Under the pieces are notes generated by a model that worked only from the letters and a program-made list of their open reading frames with translations, was not told the origin of the DNA and made no database searches. Below are positions 15,721 through 24,267 of a DNA stretch of 55,976 nucleotides, in pieces. The position numbers were made by a program, and so were the translations under genes. The DNA comes from Alphaproteobacteria bacterium (GTDB lineage Bacteria > Pseudomonadota > Alphaproteobacteria > UBA828): NCBI GenBank assembly GCA_022826665.1, contig JAJDUK010000077.1, positions 1 through 55,976 on the forward strand, read 5' to 3'. Each line of letters opens with the position of its first letter. The stretch's first letter is position 1.

Positions 15721-16680
15721 CGATACCGGTTTCGGTCAAGCGGAACGCGGGGCCAATTCAATGCTGCGAGATGCCTACGAGGTCTCACAGACATCGTCGC
15801 GTCCGCCCGCCGGCATCACGAGGGCACCTGCGGCGAAGCCAAGCCGCGCCCGTTCGCGCTCCCACATACCGCGAATTCTTCACGCCTACACCTCCATCTT
15901 CGGCAAGCCCGCGGTACCGACCAACCGGTACGAATCCAGACAGAGAAAAAATCTATGCGAATTAATCATTTGCCGTCCAAGAAAATACACTCATAGCGCT
16001 CATAAGTTATGCCAATGTATCGCACTGTCGCGTCGCGCTTCTGCGTGCTGATGATCTCCATACTTGTCCAGACCCGTTGGCAAGGTCTGTTGGATATGCC
16101 GAAACCCTCCGCCGACGAGATTGTCTTTGCGGTCTCCTTCGGCGTTCTGGCCAAGATCAATGTCAGTTCCCTGCAAACCGCCGAAGACATGGAATGGGTC
16201 TGCGACCTCGTAACTGAAGCCGAGGGTCAGCCCCTCAGAGCCCTGCTGAATGTTCGAGTGCTCCCACACCAGGCTGATGTGGATACTGCACGCGGGCTCA
16301 GGCGTCCGCATGGCACTTCCTGAGGACGGATACGAACGCCGAAGCGCCCGATGCAGAACGCATCAGAATGGCGGGTCGCCGTTCACAATCTGAAGTCGTA
16401 CTCGAGGGTCAGCCATTCGGCCTCCTCGCGGGCGGGCGGTCTCACCCCTCGCGCCGGACGTCGATCGGGCGGAAGAACGCGCGGCGGACCGTCTTCATGG
16501 ACGCGCCCGGCATGTCGTATTCCCTCTCCCGCTCCGCCTTCGGCGGCTGGTAAGCAAAACCGGGCGAAGAGGATGTTGACATCCTTCGGTGCCGCCCCCT
16601 CGCCCGTCACCAGTGTGTTGCCCTTCGCCCCAAAGAACTCGTCGATCAGCCCGGAGGTTGCCGGCCACCGCCCATCGTCG
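15721..16680. other. Gene-poor stretch right of the sterol operon
   Basis: About 960 bases with no gene I can support. A minus-strand frame around 16000-16311 has a phrase (EVADPFHVFGGLQG) that faintly recalls sortilin/BNR-repeat proteins, but it is short, has no continuation and I do not call it. The stretch contains an A+T-rich island near 15940-16010. It is likely decayed sequence between the sterol operon and the DUF4338 relic. Confidence 0.35.
15952..15980 (-). promoter_or_regulatory. Weak candidate promoter upstream of the sterol operon
   Basis: On the minus strand TTGGAC (15980-15975) and CATAGA (15957-15952) are 17 bases apart in an A+T-rich patch 230 bases upstream of sdmB. Each box matches consensus at only about three of six positions, so this is a weak guess, offered because no better site is visible. 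Confidence 0.15.
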
Positions 16681-17545
16681 AGCGCCGCTATTACGGGCGT
16701 GACTTCATCACCGGGAGATGGCGCTGCTGCGCGCGCTGATCGCCGCCTCACCGCCGCCGACCCGCCGGGCCCTTTCGAGAGAGTTTTGCCGGCGCATCGG
16801 CTGGTTCAAGCCCGACGGCGGCTTCAAGGACATGACGGCCCGCGTCACCATGCTGGCCATGCACCGTGACGGCCTGATCACGCTGCCGCCGCCCAAGTGG
16901 GAGCGGGGCCGACCCAAGCCGATCGTCTTCGGGCCGGACACCGAACCGCCGCTGTTCCCGGCGCCGACCGCCCTCGATGACGTTCGCCCCCTCGACCCGC
17001 GCACCGTCGTGCGCTGCACCCGTGAGGGCAAGCTGTGGAACGAGTTTGTCGCCCGTTACCACTATCTCGGCTACAAGACCCTGGTCGGCGCCCAGATGCG
17101 CTACGCTGTCCACGACCGCGACGGCTGGCCCCTCGCCATGCTCGGCTTCAGCACCGCCGCCGGGAAGCTCGCCCCGCGTGACGCCTTCATCGGATAGACG
17201 CCGCAGAAGCGCGAGAAGAGCCTGCCGCTGGTCATCGACAACCCCAGATTCCTGATCCTGCCCTGGATCCATATCCTCAACCTTGGCTCGCACATTCTCG
17301 CCACCGTCCGCCGCCGCCTGCCCGAGGACTGGGCCGAGCGCTATAGCACCACCCCCGTGCTCATCGAGACCTTCGTCGAGACGCCGCGCTACACCGGCGC
17401 CGTCTACAGCGCCTCCGGCTGGACCCATGTCGGAATCACGCAGGGGCGCGGGCGCTACGACCGCGACAAACTCTATGACAAGCCAAAAAAGGACGTCTGG
17501 CTCCGGCCGCTCCAGCGGGATCGGAAGCGAACCCTAAATCGCTAA
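16681..17545 (+). pseudogene. DUF4338 (DruA-like) protein, interrupted by an amber codon
   Basis: From 16718 the frame reads MALLRALIAA, then LSREFCRRIGWFKPDGG, a hallmark of DUF4338 proteins related to DruA of the Druantia defence system and to widespread element-borne relatives. It runs to TAG at 17195-17197 (after RDAFIG, where relatives carry Trp, so TGG to TAG) and continues in the same frame PQKREKSLPLVIDNPRFLIL, LGSHILATVRRRLPEDW, ETPRYTGAVY, KKDVWLRPL and RTLNR to the TAA at 17545. The probable true N-terminus (RRYYGRDF, from ~16681) is in another frame, indicating a second lesion near 16711. So one nonsense and one frameshift separate it from an intact gene. A second relic of the same family lies at 52.2 kb. 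Confidence 0.7.
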
Positions 17546-17686
17546 AATCCCCCGGTCGCCGAACGCTTACGTCGAACGTGTGCACGATTGGAGGTCAGGA
17601 ATGGTCGGGAGTTTATTTCGGAGTGCTTACTTGGTGAATATTTTCCTTGATCGGGCACCTCACTCGTGTCCGTGTGGTCTCTCAAG

Positions 17687-17959
17687 CTATTGACGTACAA
17701 TGAGTTTGTGCGCTCGCGCGGCAGACCGTGTTAGTGGTGAGAAATGCGGGTTAATCCAGCTCCGGGCATCGGTGTTGAAGTACCGCGCGAGCCGCAATGC
17801 GGTCTCGGCCGTGATGCCGCGGCGACCGCGAACGATTTCGTTGATCCGCGCCGGCGTCACGCCGATCGCCTTAGCCAGCGCCGTGGCCGAGAGCCCGAAT
17901 GGCTCCATGAAGTCGTGCTTCAACACCTCGCCCGGGTGAACCGGCTCCAATCGGGTCAT
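17687..17959 (-). CDS. higA: HigA-family antitoxin with an altered C-terminus, toxin gene absent
   Basis: The 90-residue product begins MTRLEPVHPGEVLKHDFMEP, the typical HigA start, and has a clear HTH_3 helix-turn-helix (LAKAIGVTPARINEIVRGRRG, broken here for length as residues ~32-52). The ATG at 17959 has GGAGG eight bases upstream. After SWIN the family normally continues with a short helix (L-Q-x-x-Y-D/E-L); here the tail is PHFSPLTRSAARAHKL, so the 3-prime end looks replaced or shifted. HigB toxin genes normally sit just upstream; instead an ABM-domain gene is there, 28 bases away. It is therefore an orphan, perhaps a decaying antitoxin or a solitary regulator. Confidence 0.75.
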   Translation of the reverse strand: MTRLEPVHPGEVLKHDFMEPFGLSATALAKAIGVTPARINEIVRGRRGITAETALRLARYFNTDARSWINPHFSPLTRSAARAHKLIVRQ

Positions 17960-17987
17960 GATAGCCGCCTCCGTCACCAATCGCGGC

Positions 17988-18281
17988 TCAGGCATCGGTC
18001 ACGTCGAAGTGCCGGATGCTCGGGGGCTCGGCAAGGGCCTGCTTGAGCCGGTCGCTGACGCCCCTCTCCCTCTGCCAGGCCAGATACTTCTCATATTGCT
18101 CGTGGCTGTCCCAATCCTCCACCAAGAGCACATTGTCGGCGTCGTCGCTGTTCTGCAGCGTTTCGACGCGCGTACAGCCCTCATAAGCGCGCGTCTCCGG
18201 AAGGATCGACCTGAAGAACGCAACCACCTCGTCCCCGGTGCCGGGCTTCGCCTTGACTTCGAGAATCACCCTTACGGCCAT
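17988..18281 (-). CDS. ABM-domain protein (antibiotic biosynthesis monooxygenase-like)
   Basis: A 97-residue single-domain protein of the dimeric ferredoxin-like ABM fold. The strand pattern VRVILEVKAKPG, then FFRSILPETRAYEGCTRVE, then NVLLVEDWDSHEQYEKYLAWQ is characteristic of YgiN-type small monooxygenases. The start at 18281 is chosen because GAGAG lies at suitable spacing; the longer open frame upstream is not family-like. These proteins act on quinones or polyketides or are of unknown function, and nothing here fixes the substrate. It precedes higA by 28 bases and may share its transcript. Confidence 0.75.
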   Translation of the reverse strand: MAVRVILEVKAKPGTGDEVVAFFRSILPETRAYEGCTRVETLQNSDDADNVLLVEDWDSHEQYEKYLAWQRERGVSDRLKQALAEPPSIRHFDVTDA

Positions 18282-18369
18282 TTCAAGCTCTCTCGTTTGC
18301 GTCCGTGACGCTAACAGCATCGCCGGTCCGTTACACCCGGCCATTCAGGAGTCGATCATGTCCCTGCCG

Positions 18370-20571
18370 TCAGGAGGGATCGTCCTCCGGCTCGGCCTGA
18401 AATTGCCGAGCGAGGAGGTAACGGTAGAGCTTGAACGCGAGATGTTCCCGGTGCGACTCCAGCCAGCGCCGGGTGTCGGGCGTTAGCGCCAGAGTCTGGC
18501 AGGGCTGGTCTGCGACCACGCTATTCGCGTTCGCGTCGAGCGCCCCCGCTGGCCAGATCGCGTCGCCGGGGCCGAGCTGGTAGAGCCGCGCACCCGCATC
18601 GTCGTATGCAGAGGCCCGGCCGGATAGCAGAAGCTGAAGGCCTTGGTCCGGTGCATCCGGCCCGGCGAGGGGTTGGCCCGCGTCATAGTCGCGAGGATGC
18701 AGCCACTCTCCAAGGTCCGCGATCAGGTCCTCGAACTGGATCTGCCGGTCCAGGTAGCGCTCCAGGTCTTCGCCGGCGTGCTCCAGTATTTCCGTGCGCC
18801 GCCCTCCTGCCGCGTCTACGTCAGCTCTCCAGGCCGCGATGACGATGTCCTCGCAGCGCTCGAGCGCACGGTCCGCATTCGGCTCCACCAGCAGTTCGGC
18901 GAACGCGGCCGGCGGCAGGGTACGCTCCAGCCCGACCCGCAACGGCTCGGCGACCCCGCACAGAACCACCTTAACCCCGGCCGCGTCGGCTCGTTGCAGG
19001 AACCTGCCGAGGACGCTAACCGCAGAGAAGTCGAAGCCGGAGACGGCACCGAAGTCCAGCATCAGACAGGCTGGCGGCGAGGGACCGGTCAGGGCTTGCC
19101 GGAGCTGATCGGCCAGGGGCACGACACTGCCGAAAAAGATGTAGCCGCGCAGGCGATACGCCTGCACCCGGTCTCCCTCAGCCAGCAGAATGGCGTGATC
19201 GGTGACAGGTCGGGCCTTGTTGCTCTGGTGCTCGCGGAGGGTGAACCGCGCCTCGACGGAGTCCACCCGGCCGAGGCGAACGGCGAAGAGCACGAGCGTC
19301 GCCGCGATGCCGGCGCCCACGCCCTCAAGCAGCCCGAGCGCGATGATGATCGCGAAGATCAGCAGGATGATGCCGTACTCTTGTCGGGGCAGGCGCTTCC
19401 AGCTTTTCACCAGCCCCTCGTCCAGCATGCCGGCGCCGGCAAAGACCAGCATGCCGCCGACGAGCGGCGCCGGGACCAGCTCCAGCATCCCGTCGCCGAG
19501 CAGCAGTGCGATACCGATGACAAGGGCGGCGATGACGCCGGTGAGCCGCGTCGTTGCGCCGAACAGCTTGCTGCGCAGCGAGGCGGGAACGACCAGGGTC
19601 GACACCGTGCCGCCCCCCAGGCCGGAGATCACGGTTGCGAAGCCCTTGGCCCGGAACTCCCGGTCCCAGTCGAGCTCGCTGTTCACCGCAAGCTCCAGGC
19701 CCGCGATGTTCATGACGACGCAGATGAGGGCGACCAGGATCAGCGTCAGCATGTCGGGGATTTGCCCAGCCATCGCCGACCAGTCCACCTGCGCGAAGTC
19801 GGCTGGCGCCCAAACCGGCCACAGGCTCTCCTCTACCGTGCTCGTGAACAGCAGGCCAACGGCCCTCGCCTCCTCGCCGCTTATGTCGAGGGCGAAGAGA
19901 GCGAGATGGCAGGCGCCGACGAAGAGCACGACGCTGACCGGCAGGATCAACGGATGGCGCCAGCGCCTCATCGACAGGTAGAGGGCAAGCCCATAGGCCG
20001 CGCCCGGCGCCCACTTCCACAGCTCGTCGGGATCGAAGAATCCTGGAACCGCCGACCAGTGCGGCTCGACCCCCATCATGGAGAGCGCCGCGATACAGAC
20101 GGCGCCGCCGATCCCGGCGACGAACCCGCCCGCGACCGGGTAGGGAATGAAGCGCACCGCGTTGGCGAGACGAAATTGGCCGATGATGAGGCAGAACGCG
20201 CCGGTGGCGACGGCGGCGATGATCAGCGCGACCGCCGTGGTGACGAACAGCGCATGACCCTCGGCCGCCATGGTGGAGCCGATGAGCGCCATCCCGATCA
20301 CGAGTGCTGGCGAAAGTCCCGCAATCGCGCCGCGAAATCCGCTTGCGAGCGCGATGAGCAGACAGGCGGCGAAATTGCCGAACAGCACCAGGCCGACGCC
20401 CTGCGACGTGTAGGGAGCCAACGGTCCCGAGAAGATGAAGGCGCCGAAGGCGACTTGGGCGGCAAGCAGCCCCAAGCCCGAGGTAAAACCCGCTGAGAGC
20501 GCCGGCGTGGCCTTCCCGGACGCGATGTCCGTGCGTAGCTCGGACGCGAATTGCCGGAGTGCTGACGTCAC
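18370..20571 (-). CDS. SulP-family anion transporter with STAS and cyclic-nucleotide-binding-like C-terminal domains
   Basis: This 733-residue inner-membrane protein has a SulP transport core (about residues 20-440, ten or more hydrophobic segments, with SGPLAPYTSQG near the start and the region ISGLGGGTVSTLVVPASLRS in the middle), then a STAS domain (about 470-570, FFGSVVPLADQL to LDFGAVSGFDFSAVSVLGRF) and finally a Crp-like cupin domain (about 610-720, DAGQPLAGPDAPDQGLQLLL then GDAIWPAGAL). Such three-domain SulP proteins are thought to be gated by a bound small molecule, but the arginine and glutamate of a true cAMP pocket are not evident. The substrate (sulfate, bicarbonate or another anion) cannot be told. 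It has its own upstream region and no operon partner. Confidence 0.85.
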   Translation of the reverse strand: MTSALRQFASELRTDIASGKATPALSAGFTSGLGLLAAQVAFGAFIFSGPLAPYTSQGVGLVLFGNFAACLLIALASGFRGAIAGLSPALVIGMALIGSTMAAEGHALFVTTAVALIIAAVATGAFCLIIGQFRLANAVRFIPYPVAGGFVAGIGGAVCIAALSMMGVEPHWSAVPGFFDPDELWKWAPGAAYGLALYLSMRRWRHPLILPVSVVLFVGACHLALFALDISGEEARAVGLLFTSTVEESLWPVWAPADFAQVDWSAMAGQIPDMLTLILVALICVVMNIAGLELAVNSELDWDREFRAKGFATVISGLGGGTVSTLVVPASLRSKLFGATTRLTGVIAALVIGIALLLGDGMLELVPAPLVGGMLVFAGAGMLDEGLVKSWKRLPRQEYGIILLIFAIIIALGLLEGVGAGIAATLVLFAVRLGRVDSVEARFTLREHQSNKARPVTDHAILLAEGDRVQAYRLRGYIFFGSVVPLADQLRQALTGPSPPACLMLDFGAVSGFDFSAVSVLGRFLQRADAAGVKVVLCGVAEPLRVGLERTLPPAAFAELLVEPNADRALERCEDIVIAAWRADVDAAGGRRTEILEHAGEDLERYLDRQIQFEDLIADLGEWLHPRDYDAGQPLAGPDAPDQGLQLLLSGRASAYDDAGARLYQLGPGDAIWPAGALDANANSVVADQPCQTLALTPDTRRWLESHREHLAFKLYRYLLARQFQAEPEDDPS

Positions 20572-20705
20572 ACGGATGACCTATAGCGAATTCAGAAGGC
20601 CGAGGTGGCCGAAACGGCTACGGGTAGTGTACGCAATCGAGGGCTTCTCGCCGACGTTCCACAATGCGGTTGCGGCCAATGTCGCGGGGGGCGTGACTCA
20701 ATCAT

Positions 20706-20792
20706 TTCCCTCAATCGCCGGGCGCTCACTCCGTTCGCTTGGCTCCGCGCTACGCGCGCGGCGCAGTCGCGCCGTCCGGGCCTGCGGCCCGG
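20706..20792 (+). repeat. Interspersed hairpin repeat, copy A
   Basis: This 87-base element begins TTCCCTCAATCGCC and ends with the perfect hairpin CCGGGCC-TGC-GGCCCGG, with a second hairpin (GGCGC...GCGCC) inside. It is nearly identical to the reverse complement of 48935-49023 and its left half matches 51905-51958. It lies in the gene-free region between the SulP gene and the GST gene. Confidence 0.85.
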
Positions 20793-21010
20793 TTCGCATC
20801 AATGTCAAATTCCTCGTTTGTTGCCGGCAAGTATCCCCGGACCATGGTGCGGTGCACGCGGTGTCGTTCCCGCGTCAGGATCGCGCCATGCAGTGCGAAT
20901 ACCAGCAGGCCACGGCAAGCAAGATAGACGGCGATCAGGACCTCGCCGTCGCGCCCGCGACCCATTGTGCCGCGCGGACGACGCCTCGCGCGCCCGTGCC
21001 TCCGATCACG

Positions 21011-21084
21011 CCACCTTGGACCACCTTGGGCCACCTTGGGCCGCCCGCCCTGAGCCACCTTGGACCACCTTGGGCCACCTTGAG
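21011..21084 (+). repeat. Decamer tandem repeat CCACCTTGGR, two blocks of three
   Basis: Three copies of CCACCTTGGA/G run from 21011 to 21040, then a 14-base spacer (CCGCCCGCCCTGAG), then three more copies from 21055 to 21084, the last ending GAG. The second block mirrors the order of the first (A-form then G-form), so a three-unit block was probably duplicated. No dyad and no CRISPR-like spacing. Confidence 0.9.
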
Positions 21085-21174
21085 CCGGAATAGACCGCCA
21101 AATCCCACATTAAATGCTTCTCCGCTTGTATCCCACGCGGCGCGGCGGCAGCCGCGACAAAGGTGAAATCGGGT

Positions 21175-21798
21175 CTAACTCAGCGGGATCATCACGTGGG
21201 TGCGGAAGTGCGCGCGCTCCCGCAGGCGTTCGTACCAGGCCGCGATGTTGGGGAGCACCGGGCGTTCGATATCCAGCGCGTGGTAGCGATAGCAGGCGGC
21301 ACCGACAGCGATGTCGCCTATGGTGAGCGTGTCCGCCGCGACGAAGCTGCGCCCCTCCATGTGGGCATCGAGGATGTGCCAGGTCTCGCCCATGGAGCGG
21401 ATGCAGCGCTCAATCTGCGCCATGTCGCGCTTCTCGGCCGGCGTGCGGATGAGGCCGATGAAGACCGGCGCGAGGTCCGGCAGGAGCGTCGTCTGCATCC
21501 AGTCGAGCCAGCGGTCGGCAAGCGCTCGGGCCGACGGGTCCTCGGGCCAGAGGTTGCCCGCGCCGTAGCGCGCGGCGAGGTAACGCACGCAGCTATGCGA
21601 TTCCCAGATGGTGGTGCCGTCCTCGTCCACGATGGTGGGGATACGCCGGTTGGGATTGAGCGCGCCGTAATCGTCCGTGTCGAGCCCGCCGAAGGGCCCG
21701 CCCACGTCCTTCCGCTCGTGGGCCAGGCCCAGCTCGGCCACGGTCCACATCACCTTCTGCACGTTGATCGAGTTCTTGCGGCCCCACACCACCAGCAT
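21175..21798 (-). CDS. Glutathione S-transferase family protein
   Basis: A 207-residue cytosolic GST. The thioredoxin-like N-terminal domain starts MLVVWGRKNSINVQKVMW with a serine (S10) where beta/theta-type enzymes have the catalytic Ser/Cys, followed by PNRRIPTIVDEDGTTIWES, the cis-proline and glutathione gamma-glutamyl site (I-P and E-S). The all-helical C-terminal domain contains LTIGDIAVGAACYRY, the N-capping box (T-I-G-D). GGAGGAGG precedes the ATG at good spacing. It converts electrophiles by conjugation or acts in another thiol reaction; the substrate is unknown. It faces away from the aminotransferase gene. Confidence 0.9.
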   Translation of the reverse strand: MLVVWGRKNSINVQKVMWTVAELGLAHERKDVGGPFGGLDTDDYGALNPNRRIPTIVDEDGTTIWESHSCVRYLAARYGAGNLWPEDPSARALADRWLDWMQTTLLPDLAPVFIGLIRTPAEKRDMAQIERCIRSMGETWHILDAHMEGRSFVAADTLTIGDIAVGAACYRYHALDIERPVLPNIAAWYERLRERAHFRTHVMIPLS

Positions 21799-21973
21799 CT
21801 TGCGCCTCCTCCCCGGCCCCTTGTCCCGCGAGGCCGGCAGTATGCCGGATGGCGGCGGACCGGGCCACGGCGGGAGGCGAAATCCATCGCGCTTCCGCTA
21901 GCCGTCGCGTCCGCGCCGCGATAGGCTCTGGCCCACGGGCGCCGGGAGCCGTCTGGCGCGAGAGGAGGGTGCG

Positions 21974-23377
21974 ATGAAGGGGAACTTTCAGCAGTACGAC
22001 AACGCCGACCTTTGGCAGAAGGACAGGGACCATAATATCCATCCCTGGACCGACTTCGCGACCTTCAAGGAGGAAGGCTCCGAGGTCATGGCGGAGGCCG
22101 AGGGGGTCTACGTCTACAACGCCGAGGGCGAGCGCTACATGGACGGCATCGGCGGGCTCTGGTGCGTCAACATCGGCTATGGCCGGGAAGAGATGGCGCA
22201 GGCGATCGCCGATCAGGTGCGCCGCATCCCCTACTATTCGACCTTCACGCACCTAACCACCCCGCCGGCGGCGGAGCTTGCGGCGAAGCTCGCCGAACTC
22301 GCGCCGGCTTCCATCAACCACGTGTTCTACGGCACCGGCGGCTCGATGGCGAACGACACCGCCATCCGCGTGATTCACTTCTATTTCAACCGTTTGGGGA
22401 AGCCGAACAAGAAGAAGATCATCTCGCGCGTCGACGCCTATCACGGCTCGACCTACCTCGCGATGACCATGACCGGGGTGAAGTTCGACCATGACGGCTT
22501 CGACCTCGCCCCCGACCTCGTGCACCACATTCCGGCACCCCACACCTATCGGCGCCCCGACGGCATGAGTGTGGAAGAATTCTGCGACGAGAAGGTGGCC
22601 GACCTCGAGAACAAGATCCTGGAGCTCGGGCCGGAGAACGTCGCCTGCTTCATCGCCGAGCCGATCATGGGCGGCGGCGGGGTGATCGTGCCCCCGCCCG
22701 GCTACCACGCCCGCACCAAGGCGGTGTGCGAGAAGTACGAGGTGCTCTATATCTCGGACGAAGTGGTGACCGGCTTCGGGCGACTCGGGCACTTCTTCGC
22801 CTCCGAGCCGGTGTTCGACCTCACGCCCGACGTGATCACCTCGGCCAAGGGGCTCACCTCGGGCTACATCCCGCATTCGGCGACGCTGTTCTCCGACGCG
22901 ATGTACGAGGTAATCAGCGTGCCTCAGTCCGACGGCGCGCTCTTCACCCACGGCTTCACCTATGCCGGGCACCCGGTCTCCTGCGCCGCCGGCGTCAAGA
23001 ACATCGAGATCATGGAGCGCGAGGACCTGTGCGGTCACGTGCGCGAGGTTGGCCCCTACTTCGAGGAGCGGCTGAACGAGCTGCTGACGCTGCCGCTGAT
23101 CGGCGACGTGCGGGGCAAGAAGTTCATGATGTGCGTCGAGGCCGTGAAGAATAAGGAGACCAAGGAGGTCTTTGCGGCGGACGCCAAGATCGGCGCGCGG
23201 ATCACGCGCCACTGCCAGAGCCGCGGCCTGCTGGTGCGCCCGCTCGGCCACATGAACGTGCTCTCGCCGCCGCTCACGCTCACGCGCGAGCAGATCGACA
23301 CGCTCGTGGAAACCCTGCGGGAGAGCATCATCGCGACCCAGAACGACCTGGTCCGCGAGAATCTCTGGAAAGGCTGA
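21974..23377 (+). CDS. Class III pyridoxal-phosphate aminotransferase (omega-amino acid/amine:pyruvate type)
   Basis: This 467-residue PLP enzyme has the fold-type I class III marks: GTGGSMANDTAIR for phosphate binding, YHGSTYLA, the acidic AEPIMGGGGVIVPP, the DEVVTGFGRLG with the ring-nitrogen Asp, and the Schiff-base lysine in SAKGLTSGYIP. A strong ribosome site (GAGGAGGG) precedes the ATG. Closest general types are beta-alanine, taurine, putrescine or polyamine:pyruvate transaminases; the amino donor cannot be fixed from sequence. The gene downstream (ADC-like) is 69 bases away on the same strand and may be co-transcribed. Confidence 0.88.
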   Translation: MKGNFQQYDNADLWQKDRDHNIHPWTDFATFKEEGSEVMAEAEGVYVYNAEGERYMDGIGGLWCVNIGYGREEMAQAIADQVRRIPYYSTFTHLTTPPAAELAAKLAELAPASINHVFYGTGGSMANDTAIRVIHFYFNRLGKPNKKKIISRVDAYHGSTYLAMTMTGVKFDHDGFDLAPDLVHHIPAPHTYRRPDGMSVEEFCDEKVADLENKILELGPENVACFIAEPIMGGGGVIVPPPGYHARTKAVCEKYEVLYISDEVVTGFGRLGHFFASEPVFDLTPDVITSAKGLTSGYIPHSATLFSDAMYEVISVPQSDGALFTHGFTYAGHPVSCAAGVKNIEIMEREDLCGHVREVGPYFEERLNELLTLPLIGDVRGKKFMMCVEAVKNKETKEVFAADAKIGARITRHCQSRGLLVRPLGHMNVLSPPLTLTREQIDTLVETLRESIIATQNDLVRENLWKG

Positions 23378-23446
23378 GACGCGGGCAGGACCGCGGCAGC
23401 GAGATGATGGCCGCCGCTGCGGCCTGAAAGCCAGGAGGATCGGGAC

Positions 23447-24112
23447 GTGGCACTACCGCTCGCACCACAGCTGATCGTCAACAGCCGCATGCTCTATTTC
23501 TGCTGGGTTCCGGAGGATCCAGCGGCGGCGGCGGCGCTGCTGCCGGAGGGACTCACACCGGCCGAAAACCAGGCGATCTTCATCAACCAGTATGTCGTGG
23601 ATCGCGACGATCAAACCTCGCACTTCGGCGCTTATTCGCTGACTTACGCCGGGCTCGATCTGGCCGGCCTCGACCTTGAGGACGGCACGCCCGGCCGCTG
23701 GTGGACCCACTATCTCAACTCGAACCCGGTGATGTGCGACTATGCGGCGAAGCGCGGCGTGCCGGCGGTGCCGGGCCGCACGACGCTCTACCGCGACGGC
23801 GATCGGGTGACCGCGACCACCTACGCGGACGACCAGCCGATCATCCGCAGTGTCGCGCGCATCGGCTCAGGGATCGCGGACACGGCGCGCGGCCATCTGC
23901 GCTACGTCACCGCGATCGACGGCCGCCTGATGAGCGGCAACTACGCCTACGTGGGTGAGCTATCGGACGATTTTGAGCTGCTCTCGTTGGAGTTCCTGGC
24001 ACCGGACCACTCGTGCCACGCGCTGCGTCCGGCGACGCCGCTCGAGGTCACCTTCGGCTTCTATGGGCCGCGTGTCTCGTTCTGCTATCCGGGCGGCGAC
24101 GGGCCGCTTTAG
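23447..24112 (+). CDS. Acetoacetate decarboxylase-fold family protein
   Basis: A 221-residue protein beginning at GTG, which has a textbook AGGAGG eight bases upstream. Features such as LPEGLTPAENQAIFINQYV near the start, AYSLTYAGLDLAGLDL in the middle and a C-terminal EVTFGFYGPRVSFCYPGG suggest the beta-cone fold of acetoacetate decarboxylase-like proteins. I cannot place the Schiff-base lysine with certainty, so decarboxylase activity is not shown; many family members do aldol or other chemistry. It follows the class III aminotransferase, hinting at a short amino-acid or keto-acid pathway. Confidence 0.5.
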   Translation: MALPLAPQLIVNSRMLYFCWVPEDPAAAAALLPEGLTPAENQAIFINQYVVDRDDQTSHFGAYSLTYAGLDLAGLDLEDGTPGRWWTHYLNSNPVMCDYAAKRGVPAVPGRTTLYRDGDRVTATTYADDQPIIRSVARIGSGIADTARGHLRYVTAIDGRLMSGNYAYVGELSDDFELLSLEFLAPDHSCHALRPATPLEVTFGFYGPRVSFCYPGGDGPL

Positions 24113-24223
24113 GTTTTTTCGCTCACGGCAGCCAGCCTACGGCCGGCGCCTCCGCGTCGCGCGTCCACGCGCGCGGGCGCGCGATGGCGCCGAAGAAGCG
24201 GCGGGCCGCGGTTGCGGTCTGTC

Positions 24224-24248
24224 GTGTGTCCGTCTGAGACGGACACAC
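24224..24248. terminator. Perfect inverted repeat between convergent genes
   Basis: Arms GTGTGTCCGTC (24224-24234) and GACGGACACAC (24238-24248) pair over 11 bp around a TGA loop, between the ADC-like gene and mlaA which converge here. It could stop transcription in both directions, though neither side has a T tract. Confidence 0.5.
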
Positions 24249-24267
24249 TGCAATGCATGAGGCGAAC

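Larger units (their letters stand above)
20572..21174. other. Gene-free region holding two repeat types
   Basis: About 600 bases between the divergent ends of the SulP gene start and the GST gene stop. Apart from hairpin repeat copy A (20706-20792) and the decamer repeats (21011-21084) I see no gene; open frames here merely read through the repeats. Confidence 0.5.

Noticed and set aside
15721-16000. Extra sterol-pathway gene upstream of sdmB
   Set aside because: No open frame with a family motif; I only see an A+T-rich patch.
16000-16311. Minus-strand frame with a faint BNR/sortilin-like phrase
   Set aside because: One short resemblance only, no repeats or continuation in any frame, so not enough to call a relic.
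18643-20496. 617-codon plus-strand frame antisense to the SulP gene
   Set aside because: Low-complexity shadow of the transporter gene without motifs or a ribosome site.
21011-21084. Possible CRISPR array
   Set aside because: Repeat units are 10 bases and contiguous with no unique spacers of uniform length and no cas genes nearby.
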